64,000 nucleotides of DNA from Acinetobacter sichuanensis (GTDB lineage: Bacteria; Pseudomonadota; Gammaproteobacteria; Pseudomonadales; Moraxellaceae): assembly GCF_003024515.2 (NCBI RefSeq), contig NZ_PYIX02000012.1:30606-94605 (forward strand), in the 5' to 3' direction. Below, in pieces: positions 46,290-55,921 of the stretch. Every line of letters starts with the position of its first letter. The stretch's first letter is position 1. The notes below the pieces were generated by a model, which saw only the letters and a program-made list of their open reading frames with translations, did no database searches and was not told where the DNA came from. The position numbers were made by a program, and so were the translations under genes.

Positions 46290-46356
46290 AAAATATCTTG
46301 ATAAATCAAATCTTAGCTTCATATTTTATCATCATTGAATGCTTTGACTTAAAGTT

Positions 46357-46386
46357 AAAAAACCGTTGTTTAAACAACGGTTTTTT
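46357..46386. terminator. Bidirectional palindromic terminator
   Basis: A 30-base perfect palindrome with arms of AAAAAACCGTTGTTT, between convergent genes (3-hydroxyacyl-CoA-dehydrogenase-like and iacR). T runs occur on both strands. Confidence 0.9.
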
Positions 46387-46400
46387 ATTGGAAAATAATT

Positions 46401-46868
46401 TTAACTTGAAGGCATAAGATCGTAAATTTTTTTCATTTGAGCATTGAGTTGCTTGAGTTCATCGTCATCAAAAGCATTCAAAATACCTGAAAGTGTGATT
46501 TGGCTAATGGTATTGATCTGTTCGACCAATGAAAACCCTTTTTCTGTCAGTTTTACCATTGAAATACGTTCATCTTGTTCAGATGAAAATACTTCAACAA
46601 TTCCATCCTCAACCAGTCGATATACTGCTTTGGTTGCTGTTGTTAATTTGAGTGTAGATAAATTTGCAATTTCGGTAATACTGGCTTGCCCTAAAGCATT
46701 TGCGCTCAGAATGATTTTACGGCGAGTATTGTCTATACCTAATTTTTTTATAGATTTTTCAATAAGTTGAGTGTATTTCCCATTCACTTGAGAAATCCAA
46801 AAAAATGGATAACTCTTCAAGCTTTCTGGCTCATTGTTGGGAAGAAATTGTTCTAAATTTTTAAGCAT
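46401..46868 (-). CDS. iacR: MarR-family regulator of the auxin-degradation operon (IacR-like)
   Basis: A 155-residue winged-helix regulator of the MarR family: recognition helix region around SITEIANLSTLKLTTATKAVYRL and the wing SEQDERISMVKLTEKG. It is divergent from the iac operon, as iacR is in Acinetobacter and Pseudomonas, where indole-3-acetate relieves repression. The ATG at 46868 is preferred over a TTG at 46874. A palindrome overlapping the -35 box of the divergent promoter is its likely operator. Confidence 0.82.
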   Translation of the reverse strand: MLKNLEQFLPNNEPESLKSYPFFWISQVNGKYTQLIEKSIKKLGIDNTRRKIILSANALGQASITEIANLSTLKLTTATKAVYRLVEDGIVEVFSSEQDERISMVKLTEKGFSLVEQINTISQITLSGILNAFDDDELKQLNAQMKKIYDLMPSS

Positions 46869-46940
46869 GGCCAAGCTATAACTGAGTTAAAAAATAATAT
46901 ATCCAATTATACAAGGATTTGAAAAAAAAACTTTAATTCT

Positions 46941-46986
46941 AAGTATAAAAAATACTTGACAATTACATTACTTTTTCTATTATTAT
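46941..46986 (+). promoter_or_regulatory. iacH promoter with candidate IacR operator
   Basis: Palindrome AAGTAT-N5-ATACTT (46941-46957) overlaps a consensus -35 TTGACA (46956-46961). TATTAT boxes begin 16 and 19 bases after the -35 (46978 and 46981). Binding of IacR at the palindrome would block RNA polymerase. Confidence 0.55.
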
Positions 46987-47016
46987 AGTTATATATAAAA
47001 ATACATGGAAAAGTGA

Positions 47017-48129
47017 ATGAATATTGTTGCAGAGGATGTGCATTTAGGATCAGGAATGCTCACTGTGATGGTGAAAGATTCTATAGATATTCAAGGATTT
47101 AAAACACGTTCAGGCAGCCGTTCGTTAGAAGATAGCGCAGTGGCAGAAAATCATGCGGATGTCGTCGCACGAGTGCTTGCAAATGATTGCAAAATAACCG
47201 CAAAAACCAATTTACATGAGTTGGCATTTGGCATCACGGGTATTAATCATACATTTGGTACACCCCTTAACCCTAAATATCCAGCGTTAATTCCAGGTGG
47301 CTCATCAAGTGGTTCCGCTGCTGCTGTTGCCGCACAGCTTGCAGATTTTACTTTAGGTACAGATACAGGCGGATCAATTCGTATGCCAGCAGCATGCTGT
47401 GGTGTATATGGTTTAAAGCCTACATTTGGTCGTGTGAGTCGCAATGGAGTTCATCCTGAGACGAGTTCTTTGGACTGTGTTGGACCTTTTGCAAACTCAG
47501 TCGAAATGATTGAAACCGCCATGCAAATTATAGATCCAAGTTTTTCAGCATTAAATGCTATAGAGCAAACACCCAAACTTGCATGGTTGGATGTAGATGC
47601 AGATGTAAGCATCATTTCATGTATAGAAAAATTTTTATCTCAAAGAAATTTAGATATTGGGCATGAACATGTCGCATCTTTTACCGATGCTTTTCATGCA
47701 GGTATGCAAATCATTAATTATGAAAATTGGCAGGCTTATGCAGCACTCACCAAAACAGGTTTGATTGGTGCTGATGTACAAGGACGCTTGTTAAAAGCTG
47801 CGGAAACGACACAAGAACAAGTTCAACAAGCGGAGCAAATCAAAAAGATTTTTACACAAGAAATTGATGCGTTATTGGAACAATATGATGCTTTGATTTT
47901 ACCCACTTTACCGCAGTTAGCACCCAAAGTTGTTGATGCTGAAAATACGGTGGCATTTTTAAACTTAACTGCTCTGGTTCGCCCATTTAACGTATCTGGG
48001 CATCCTGCAATATCCATTCCACTAGAAACAGAACAGGGCTTTCCTGTTGGATTACAAATCGTAGCTAAACGCAATGCGGATGAGCAGTTGTGTGCAATTG
48101 CAAAATTTGTCGTGAAGGCAGCGCAATAA
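47017..48129 (+). CDS. iacH: Amidase-signature enzyme of the iac pathway (IacH)
   Basis: A 370-residue amidase-signature hydrolase. The Ser-Ser-Lys triad is visible: Lys in VMVKDSID (about residue 20), and serines in GGSSSGSAAAVAA and DTGGSIRMPA. It is compact, lacking the N-terminal helices of longer amidases. It is the first gene of the operon, as in other iac clusters, and the role there is hydrolysis of a ring-opened or lactam intermediate of indole-3-acetate breakdown; the exact step is not settled to my knowledge. The iacA start is 18 bases after its stop. Confidence 0.82.
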   Translation: MNIVAEDVHLGSGMLTVMVKDSIDIQGFKTRSGSRSLEDSAVAENHADVVARVLANDCKITAKTNLHELAFGITGINHTFGTPLNPKYPALIPGGSSSGSAAAVAAQLADFTLGTDTGGSIRMPAACCGVYGLKPTFGRVSRNGVHPETSSLDCVGPFANSVEMIETAMQIIDPSFSALNAIEQTPKLAWLDVDADVSIISCIEKFLSQRNLDIGHEHVASFTDAFHAGMQIINYENWQAYAALTKTGLIGADVQGRLLKAAETTQEQVQQAEQIKKIFTQEIDALLEQYDALILPTLPQLAPKVVDAENTVAFLNLTALVRPFNVSGHPAISIPLETEQGFPVGLQIVAKRNADEQLCAIAKFVVKAAQ

Positions 48130-48147
48130 ATTACAAGGAGTTAGGTA

Positions 48148-49314
48148 ATGAATGATTTATCTAGAGTGTTTAGTTTTGACCAGAGTACAACGGTTGATCT
48201 TGAGACGTTATGTCAGGAAATTCGTGAACGTGCAATTACAGGCGAGTTTGATGATCAGGCTTATGTCAGCCAAGACATGATTCAAAAGTTAAAACAATTG
48301 GGTGTATATCGTGCACTTGTGCCAAAACGTTTTGGTGGTTTGGAAGTTTCGCCAAGAACATTTTGTGAGTTAATTGAAAAATTATCTATGGCTGATGGCT
48401 CAGTGGGTTGGGTTGCAAGTTTTGGAATGAGTCCTGCTTATTTAGGTGGTTTGCCTGAGGAAACTTTGCAACTTTTATATAAAGATTCGCCTGATATTGT
48501 ATTTGCTGGCGGAATTTTCCCACCGCAACCTGCTGAAATCACAGACGAAGGTGTAGTTGTAAAAGGTCGTTGGAAGTTTTCAAGCGGTTGTATGGGGGCA
48601 GATATTGTCGGTGTAGGAATTTCTCCACGTAAAGACAATGAAGCTCAAGGTTTACCGCGTATGGCAGTGTTGCCAGCACATAAAGTAAAAATTGAAATGA
48701 CTTGGGATACGGTTGGTTTAAAAGGAACAGGCAGCCATGACTTAGTTGTTGAAGATGTATTGGTTGCAAAAGAGTGGACTTTTGTTCGTGGTGAGCCTTC
48801 AAAACTGCCTGAACCCTTTTTTAAATATCCATCTTTGTCTTTGGCAACACAAGTGTTGACGGTTGTAGGTATTGGTGTAGCAGCGGCTGCATTGGAAGAG
48901 TTTAAAAAACTAGCACCGGGTAAAGCATCGATTACAGGCGGTTCAGAAATTGCAAATCGACCTGTTACACAATATGAATTTGCGCAAGTTGAAGCAGAGT
49001 TTAAAGCAGCACGTACATGGTTCTATGAAACGATGGACGCAGTATGGAATGAAATACTTGCAGGGCAAAAACCGACAGAGCAACAGATTAGTGATATGCG
49101 TTTGTCTTGTACACATGCAGCACGTGTTGCAGCGCGTGTGGCTCGTAAAATGCAAATGTTGGCAGGGATGACTGCTATTTATACCAATAATGTGTTTAGC
49201 CGTTTTGTGAACGACACCAATGTCGTGACACAGCATGCTTTTATGGGCGACGCTACTTTACAAAATGCAGGTTCGGTAAGTTTTGGTCTAAAACCAACAC
49301 CGGGTTATTTATAA
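48148..49314 (+). CDS. iacA: Flavin-dependent indole-3-acetate monooxygenase (acyl-CoA-dehydrogenase fold, IacA)
   Basis: A 388-residue member of the acyl-CoA-dehydrogenase-like group of two-component flavin monooxygenases (related to HsaA and DszC). RYRALVPKRFGGLEV-like N-terminal helices, VGWVASFG and the C-terminal HAFMGDATLQNAGSVSFG segment are characteristic. In iac systems IacA starts indole-3-acetate attack by hydroxylation with reduced flavin from IacG. An AAGGAG lies ahead of the ATG. An ordinary acyl-CoA dehydrogenase is unlikely because of the surrounding Rieske and flavin-reductase genes. Confidence 0.82.
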   Translation: MNDLSRVFSFDQSTTVDLETLCQEIRERAITGEFDDQAYVSQDMIQKLKQLGVYRALVPKRFGGLEVSPRTFCELIEKLSMADGSVGWVASFGMSPAYLGGLPEETLQLLYKDSPDIVFAGGIFPPQPAEITDEGVVVKGRWKFSSGCMGADIVGVGISPRKDNEAQGLPRMAVLPAHKVKIEMTWDTVGLKGTGSHDLVVEDVLVAKEWTFVRGEPSKLPEPFFKYPSLSLATQVLTVVGIGVAAAALEEFKKLAPGKASITGGSEIANRPVTQYEFAQVEAEFKAARTWFYETMDAVWNEILAGQKPTEQQISDMRLSCTHAARVAARVARKMQMLAGMTAIYTNNVFSRFVNDTNVVTQHAFMGDATLQNAGSVSFGLKPTPGYL

Positions 49315-49345
49315 GCATTTTTAGGCAAAAAAGTGAGTATTTAAG

Positions 49346-49870
49346 ATGAATGACATGGATTTGACAGCAATCTTAGCACGTCTAAATAAGCTTGAAGCAG
49401 AGAGCGCAATCCGTAATTGCATCAATCGTTATATGGAAATCTGTGATGCATTAGATGCCAATACTGATCTGAATGAATTGATGGATTTATTTGACTCCAA
49501 CAGTATTTGGGAAGGGATTGGCGAAAAATATGCCAAATCTTTTGGGCGTTATGAATCATGGCAGGCAATTTATGACATGTTCAAAAGCTATACCCAAAAA
49601 GAATCACATTTTGTCATGAATGCTCACTTTGTCAGCTCAGAACAAATTTATGTAGAACAGCAGCAGGCAAAAGCCACTTGGCTGATGTTGCAAACTTCAA
49701 CGTTCCGTGATGGTCGCAGTCATTTAAATGCAGCCAAACTCAGTGTGAAGTTTCAACAACAGACAGATGGAACTTGGAAAATCAAACATTTCCAGACTGA
49801 AAATATTTTAAGTCGCCCTGTATCGCATTGGGACAGTACAGCCGAATTGCCAGTACCGACCCAAAATTAA
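49346..49870 (+). CDS. iacI: SnoaL-like protein of the iac pathway (IacI)
   Basis: A 174-residue protein of the SnoaL-like/NTF2 fold: an N-terminal helix with the RNCINRYMEICD segment, a DLFDSNSIWEG strand and a C-terminal beta sheet. In iac clusters IacI lies just before iacC and is needed for an early step after IacA. Only 31 bases separate it from iacA, so the iacB gene usually found between them is absent. The similar-looking small subunit of ring dioxygenases shares this fold, but a separate small subunit follows iacC. Confidence 0.72.
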   Translation: MNDMDLTAILARLNKLEAESAIRNCINRYMEICDALDANTDLNELMDLFDSNSIWEGIGEKYAKSFGRYESWQAIYDMFKSYTQKESHFVMNAHFVSSEQIYVEQQQAKATWLMLQTSTFRDGRSHLNAAKLSVKFQQQTDGTWKIKHFQTENILSRPVSHWDSTAELPVPTQN

Positions 49871-49899
49871 CCAAGGATAAATGAAAAAGGATCATCAAA

Positions 49900-51177
49900 A
49901 TGAATAGTATTATTCCAATGCAGAATATTGATATTGATTATAACGAGCTTGTGCAAAGTGATCGTGCGCATACATCTTTGTATAAAGATGCCAATATCTT
50001 TGAAGATGAAATGGAAAAAATATTTTATAAAACTTGGGTTTGGGTTGCTCATGCGAGTGAAATCCCAGATGCTGGTAGTTATAAAACAATGAACATTGGT
50101 AAACAACCTGTGGTTGCAGTACGTGACCGTAAGAAAAAAGTTCATGTGCTGTTAAACCGTTGCCGTCATCGTGCTGCAACTGTTTGTGAACATAAAAAAG
50201 GTAAAACCAATAGTTTTGTTTGCCCATATCACGGTTGGAGCTATGCACTTGATGGCAGTTTACGTGGTGTGCCATCTCCTGAAAGTTATGGTGAATGTTT
50301 AGATAAATCAGAACTACCAATGATCAGTTTACGTGTCGAAGAATATAACGGCATGATTTTCGCTTCATTTAATCATGATGTAGAGCCACTAGAAGACTTT
50401 TTAGGTGCTGCGAAAAAATGGATTGATTTGTTCATGAAACAAGGTGCAGGTTATCCTGTCAAAGTTTTAGGTGAGCACCGTTTTACCTTCCCAGGTAACT
50501 GGAAAATTCAGTTAGAAAATACAACAGATGCGTATCATTTCCCATTGGTACACAAATCATTCCTCAGCTCTGTAGATGAAAAAACAGAAGAATTATTTAA
50601 CTTTGAAAACCAACCAGGCTATGTCGAAGATTTGGGTAATGGTCATAGTGTGATGGTCATGATTCCTGAATTGGTTGATTTAGACGAAGAATTGATGGAA
50701 CGTCCAATTCAAGAACGTTTTGAAGATTTGGCACAGGCTTTACGTGATGAAGGACATGAAGAGTTAGAAGTGCGTCGTATTGTACGTGCAGTGGGTGGTT
50801 CAGGTTTTAACTTAAATATCTTCCCAAATATCGCTTGTTCAATGGCATTTTTCCGTGTAATGCAGCCAATTTCTGTAGAAAAAACTGAAATTCACCATTC
50901 TGTGATTACGATGGATGGTGGTCCTCAAATTGCCAACCAATATCGTCTACGTTTACATGAACATTTCCAAGGTCCATTTGGTTTTGGTACACCAGATGAC
51001 GCTGAAGCATGGGAACGTGTACAAAAAGGTGCAAGTGCAGGTGATGATTTGTGGATCATGCTGAATCGTGGTTTACCAGGTGAAGTGAAAACGGAAGATG
51101 GTCTAAAAAGCGATGTGAGTGCTGAAACAGGGATGCGCGCTGCTTATCAGCAGTGGAAAAAGTTGATGACGGCTTAA
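49900..51177 (+). CDS. iacC: Rieske non-heme iron ring-hydroxylating oxygenase, large subunit (IacC)
   Basis: A 425-residue oxygenase alpha subunit. The Rieske [2Fe-2S] ligands are Cys88 and His90 (CRHR) and Cys108 and His111 (CPYHGW). The mononuclear iron site is seen as DAYHFPLVH with His211 and His216; Asp208 would bridge electrons between subunits. In the iac pathway this dioxygenase acts on a late aromatic intermediate on the way to catechol. An AAGGAT site precedes the ATG, and the small-subunit gene follows after 10 bases. Confidence 0.88.
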   Translation: MNSIIPMQNIDIDYNELVQSDRAHTSLYKDANIFEDEMEKIFYKTWVWVAHASEIPDAGSYKTMNIGKQPVVAVRDRKKKVHVLLNRCRHRAATVCEHKKGKTNSFVCPYHGWSYALDGSLRGVPSPESYGECLDKSELPMISLRVEEYNGMIFASFNHDVEPLEDFLGAAKKWIDLFMKQGAGYPVKVLGEHRFTFPGNWKIQLENTTDAYHFPLVHKSFLSSVDEKTEELFNFENQPGYVEDLGNGHSVMVMIPELVDLDEELMERPIQERFEDLAQALRDEGHEELEVRRIVRAVGGSGFNLNIFPNIACSMAFFRVMQPISVEKTEIHHSVITMDGGPQIANQYRLRLHEHFQGPFGFGTPDDAEAWERVQKGASAGDDLWIMLNRGLPGEVKTEDGLKSDVSAETGMRAAYQQWKKLMTA

Positions 51178-51187
51178 GGAGAGTGCC

Positions 51188-51673
51188 ATGAAAATTGATT
51201 TGAATTTATTAAATGAAGTGACTGCTTTTATTTGGGCTGAAGCAGATATGCTCGACCATTTTGAACATGAAGCATGGTTAAACCTGTGGAATGAACAAGG
51301 TGTTTATATTATTCCGATTGATCCGACATTGACTGATTATGAAAATAATTTGAACTATGCCTATGACAATCATCATATGCGTCAACTTCGTGTGAATCGC
51401 TTAAAAAATGGTGAAGCAATTTCAACATCACCAAAAGCCAATACTGTACGTAGTGTGTCACGAGTACGCATTATTAAAGATGAAAATGGTGAAATCGTCT
51501 TACGTTGTGCGCAGAACTTACGTGAATTTCGTAAAGAAAATTTAAAACATTATACCGCAGATATTACATTCCATTTGGTACGTGATGCAGAACAAGGTTT
51601 TAAAATTAATCGTAAAATTATTAACTTAGTTAACTCTACAGATACTTTAGCGGGTATCAGTTACATTCTCTAG
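51188..51673 (+). CDS. iacD: Ring-hydroxylating oxygenase small subunit (IacD)
   Basis: A 161-residue beta subunit of the aromatic-ring dioxygenase type (NTF2-like fold): N-terminal helix with EADMLDHFEHEAWLNLW, the YIIPIDP strand and the C-terminal SRVRIIKDENGEIVLRC and NRKIINL strands. It has no metal-binding motif, as expected of a structural subunit that completes the alpha3beta3 oxygenase with IacC. Confidence 0.85.
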   Translation: MKIDLNLLNEVTAFIWAEADMLDHFEHEAWLNLWNEQGVYIIPIDPTLTDYENNLNYAYDNHHMRQLRVNRLKNGEAISTSPKANTVRSVSRVRIIKDENGEIVLRCAQNLREFRKENLKHYTADITFHLVRDAEQGFKINRKIINLVNSTDTLAGISYIL

Positions 51674-51682
51674 GAGAAAAAA

Positions 51683-52420
51683 ATGAAACAGGTTGTTTTA
51701 GTGACTGGTGCTGCATCAGGTTTGGGAAATGTCATCGCTGAATATTTTGCAGCACAAGGTCATCAGGTGATTTTATCGGCAAGTACTTTAGAAAAAGCTG
51801 AAAATGCTCAAGCACGTAGTGCACATGCAGACCATATGTTTCCTTTGAAATTAGATATTTCACAAGAAGCAGATTTTCATGCTGCTGTGGCGTGGATCGA
51901 AACGAAATTTTCTAAACTCGATGTGTTGATTAATAATGCAACAGTCACTAAGGCAACACCTGTTTTAGAAATTACAGCAGCAGATTTTGATTGGATTACC
52001 CAAGTAAATCAAAGAGGTACATTCCAAGCCTGTCAAATTATTGGGAAATATATGGCAGATAAAGGTCAAGGACGTATTATTAATATGGCATCGTTGGCTG
52101 GGCAAAATGGTGGAACTGCAACAGGGGCACATTATGCGGCAAGCAAAGGTGCAATTGTGACCTTAACCAAAATTTTTGCGAAAGAATTTGCAGCAAAAGG
52201 GGTGACTGTAAATGCCATTGCACCAGGTCCAATGGAGTCACCTATTGTACATAGTGTCGTATCTGATGAAAAAATGGCACAGTTTATTCAAAATATTCCA
52301 GTGAAAGCCTTAGGAAGTATGGAATTTATTGCAGAAACATGTGCTTTATTGGCAAGTCCAAATGCTGCATTTGTGACAGGTGCAACATGGGATATTAACG
52401 GCGGATTATTTATGCGTTAA
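51683..52420 (+). CDS. iacE: Short-chain dehydrogenase/reductase (IacE)
   Basis: A 245-residue classical SDR. The nucleotide motif TGAASGLG (residues 8-15), NNA near 87, the catalytic Ser in NMASLAG, YAASKG (Tyr-x-x-x-Lys) and PGPMESP are present. In iac systems IacE acts early, on the hydroxylated indole product of IacA. It has a GGAG site and a 9-base gap from iacD. Confidence 0.85.
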   Translation: MKQVVLVTGAASGLGNVIAEYFAAQGHQVILSASTLEKAENAQARSAHADHMFPLKLDISQEADFHAAVAWIETKFSKLDVLINNATVTKATPVLEITAADFDWITQVNQRGTFQACQIIGKYMADKGQGRIINMASLAGQNGGTATGAHYAASKGAIVTLTKIFAKEFAAKGVTVNAIAPGPMESPIVHSVVSDEKMAQFIQNIPVKALGSMEFIAETCALLASPNAAFVTGATWDINGGLFMR

Positions 52421-52454
52421 GCCTTGTGCTTAATGCATAAGAGGGAGAAAAATC

Positions 52455-53408
52455 ATGACTACACTTTATCCTGTTGTTGTTAAAAACCGTCATATTGAAG
52501 GTGAAAATGTCGCAGTTATGGAGTTTGAATCTGCGACAGCAAAAGTACTGCCTAAAGTTGAGGCGGGTGCGCACATTGATGTGCATTTACCCAATGGTAT
52601 GGTGCGACAGTATTCACTTTGTCAAAATCCGAGCCAACAAGGCATATTTCGTTTGGGTATTTTACGTGATCCCGAATCACGTGGTGGTTCAGTTTCTGCA
52701 TTTGATGACCTCAAAGATGGCATGCAAATTCAGGTCAGTGAGCCTAAAAATTTATTTCCACTGGTTAAGGCAAAACATAGTGTTTTGATCGGAGGTGGAA
52801 TTGGGATTACGCCACTTATTACGATGGCATACCAGTTGCAACAAGAAGGCGCTTCATTTGAACTACATTATTGTGGTGCAAGTCCTGAGCGTTGTGCTTT
52901 TGTTGATGAAATTAAAAATGGTGAACTTGCGGCATTTACAAGCTTTCATTTTAAATCGGAAGGTGCAAGCCATCGGGAGTTTTTTGAATCTGCAATCAAA
53001 GATATTGATGCAGAAAGTCATATTTATACCTGTGGTCCAAATGGGTTTATGGACTGGGTGATTAATCTGGCAACAACACAAAATTTTGCTGAAAATCAGA
53101 TTCATAAAGAATATTTTCAGGTTGATATTGAAACAGGTGGCGATGCATTTGAAGTGATTGCGCAACAAAGCGGCAAAATTATCATGGTGAATGCAGAAGA
53201 AACGATTTTACAGGCTTTGGCACGAGAAGGTATTGAAATAGAAATGTCTTGTGAACAGGGTGTATGTGGTACATGTATGTGTGACGTCATCGAAGGTGAG
53301 CCTGATCACCGAGATGTTTATTTTACGGATGAAGAAAAAGCCAGTAATGAGCAAATATTAGTCTGTTGTTCTCGGGCTAAATCTGCGCGTTTGGTGCTTG
53401 ATATTTAA
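52455..53408 (+). CDS. iacF: Phthalate-dioxygenase-reductase-type ferredoxin reductase (IacF)
   Basis: A 317-residue electron-transfer flavoprotein for the IacCD oxygenase. In order: FMN-binding barrel with RQYSLCQNP (about 51-59), NAD-binding domain with VLIGGGIGITP (about 110-120) and YTCGPNGFMDW, and a C-terminal plant-type [2Fe-2S] ferredoxin with CEQGVCGTCMC and a following CC. No separate ferredoxin gene is needed, so IacC-D-F form a two-component dioxygenase. Confidence 0.88.
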   Translation: MTTLYPVVVKNRHIEGENVAVMEFESATAKVLPKVEAGAHIDVHLPNGMVRQYSLCQNPSQQGIFRLGILRDPESRGGSVSAFDDLKDGMQIQVSEPKNLFPLVKAKHSVLIGGGIGITPLITMAYQLQQEGASFELHYCGASPERCAFVDEIKNGELAAFTSFHFKSEGASHREFFESAIKDIDAESHIYTCGPNGFMDWVINLATTQNFAENQIHKEYFQVDIETGGDAFEVIAQQSGKIIMVNAEETILQALAREGIEIEMSCEQGVCGTCMCDVIEGEPDHRDVYFTDEEKASNEQILVCCSRAKSARLVLDI

Positions 53409-54428
<1,020 letters not shown>

Positions 54429-54435
54429 GACGTTT

Positions 54436-54472
54436 ATTTACCGATAAAAAATGAAAGATTTTATCGGTAAAT
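54436..54472 (+). terminator. Hairpin ending the iac operon
   Basis: Fourteen-base perfect stem ATTTACCGATAAAA / TTTTATCGGTAAAT with a nine-base loop, eight bases past iacG. The T tail is poor (ATTTGAGG), so termination may be partial. Confidence 0.6.
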
Positions 54473-54567
54473 TTGAGGACTTGAAATTTTGATGAGTGTA
54501 TTGTGCTGAGTCAATCATTGGGATGATGATTGCTGCAATATATGGTCTAAATTTTAAAAATAGCATC

Positions 54568-54591
54568 TATATCGATTTAAAATTCGATATA
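54568..54591 (+). promoter_or_regulatory. Palindrome in the promoter region of the ABC-transporter operon
   Basis: Arms TATATCGA / TCGATATA separated by eight bases, about 93 bases before the preferred start of the binding-protein gene. It may be an operator for an unidentified regulator. Confidence 0.4.
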
Positions 54592-54683
54592 TATTTTTAA
54601 AATTAACATGAAAATTACATGTATTTATGTTATAAAAATGCTAAGTCGAGAGACTTGTGATAATGAAAAATGGAGTTAAGGAT

Positions 54684-55826
54684 ATGGAAATTAAAAAAAT
54701 ATTACTGCTTTCAGCATTAACGACTGTTGCAGTAAATAGTTATGCAGAAATACGTATTGGTGTGGTGAGTTCATCCACTGGACCTGTTGCGATGGTCGGC
54801 ATTCCACAACGTAATACAGTTGCTTTGCTGCCTAAAATGATTGGTGGTGAAAAAGTCACTTATATTTCATTGGATGATGCAAGTGACCCAACTGCCAGTG
54901 TAAAAGCAGTCAATAAACTGATTAATGAAACTAATGTTGATGCGATTATTGGACCATCAGGTTCACCTAATGCCAATGCTGTTATCGGTACTATTGCCAA
55001 AGCGCAAGTTCCTTTATTAGCACCAGTTGGTACATCAACGGTCGTGTTACCGATGAATGAGCAACGTAAATGGGTATTTAAAACCACACAAAATGATGAG
55101 TTGATTGCAGAAGCTTTAGTCGATGATATGGTGAAGCGTAACATTAAAACTTTAGGTTTTATTGGTACAGCAGACCCTTATGGAGAAAACTGGAGCAAAG
55201 TTGTCAGTAACTTAGCAGCCAAGAAAGGGATTAAAGTCACTCAAAAAGAATCTTTTCAACGTCAAGATACGTCATTAACAGGGCAAGCGCTAAAATTAAT
55301 TGCAGGTAAACCACAAGCGATTTTGGTGGCAGCACCAGGAAGTTCAGCCGTTACTCCACAAGTGGCTTTATATGACCGTGGATATCGTGGGCAAATGTAC
55401 CAAACACATGGTGCAGCGTTGGATCAATTTTTAAAACTGGGTGGTAAAAAAGTTGAAAATACGATTTTAGCAGCAAGTTTAATGTTGGTGATTAATGAGG
55501 TGGCAAATACACATCCATCTAAAGCCATTGCATTGAAATATATGAATAATTATAAAAAGGCTTATGGTGAGTATCCCGCGACTTTTGGCGCTAACGTGTA
55601 TGATGCAGGTTTGTTGCTTGAAAAAGCGATTCCAATTGCATTAAAGCAGTCTAAACCAGGAAATGTGAAATTCCGTCAAGCTTTACGCAGTGCATTGGAA
55701 CAAACCAAAGAATTGGCTGCAACACAAGGCGTTTATAACATGACACCAATGGATCATAGTGGTTTTGACAAGCGTGGACGCGTGATGATTACAGTAAAAA
55801 ATGGACAATGGACGTTGTTGAAATAA
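54684..55826 (+). CDS. Branched-chain-type ABC transporter substrate-binding protein
   Basis: A 380-residue periplasmic protein of the LivJ/type I fold. The ATG at 54684 gives a clean signal peptide (MEIKKILLLSALTTVAVNSYA); GTG at 54657 and ATG at 54663 are also in frame. IRIGVVSSSTGPVAMVG and IIGPSGSPNANAV are typical of binding proteins whose relatives carry aromatic acids as well as branched-chain amino acids. It heads the transporter operon. The ligand is probably a carboxylic acid handled by the neighbouring enzymes, which is inference. Confidence 0.88.
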   Translation: MEIKKILLLSALTTVAVNSYAEIRIGVVSSSTGPVAMVGIPQRNTVALLPKMIGGEKVTYISLDDASDPTASVKAVNKLINETNVDAIIGPSGSPNANAVIGTIAKAQVPLLAPVGTSTVVLPMNEQRKWVFKTTQNDELIAEALVDDMVKRNIKTLGFIGTADPYGENWSKVVSNLAAKKGIKVTQKESFQRQDTSLTGQALKLIAGKPQAILVAAPGSSAVTPQVALYDRGYRGQMYQTHGAALDQFLKLGGKKVENTILAASLMLVINEVANTHPSKAIALKYMNNYKKAYGEYPATFGANVYDAGLLLEKAIPIALKQSKPGNVKFRQALRSALEQTKELAATQGVYNMTPMDHSGFDKRGRVMITVKNGQWTLLK

Positions 55827-55873
55827 TTCATCTTTTTTAATTTATTAATCTGCTATTTAAAATTTAGGGTATA

Positions 55874-55893
55874 AACACTCTTAGCGGAGTGTT
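55874..55893 (+). other. Intercistronic hairpin between binding-protein and permease genes
   Basis: Perfect seven-base stem AACACTC / GAGTGTT with a six-base loop and no T run. Such hairpins often stabilise the upstream message so that the binding protein is made in excess. Confidence 0.45.
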
Positions 55894-55921
55894 GCCTCTA
55901 AAATAGCAAGGATCAGGCGTT

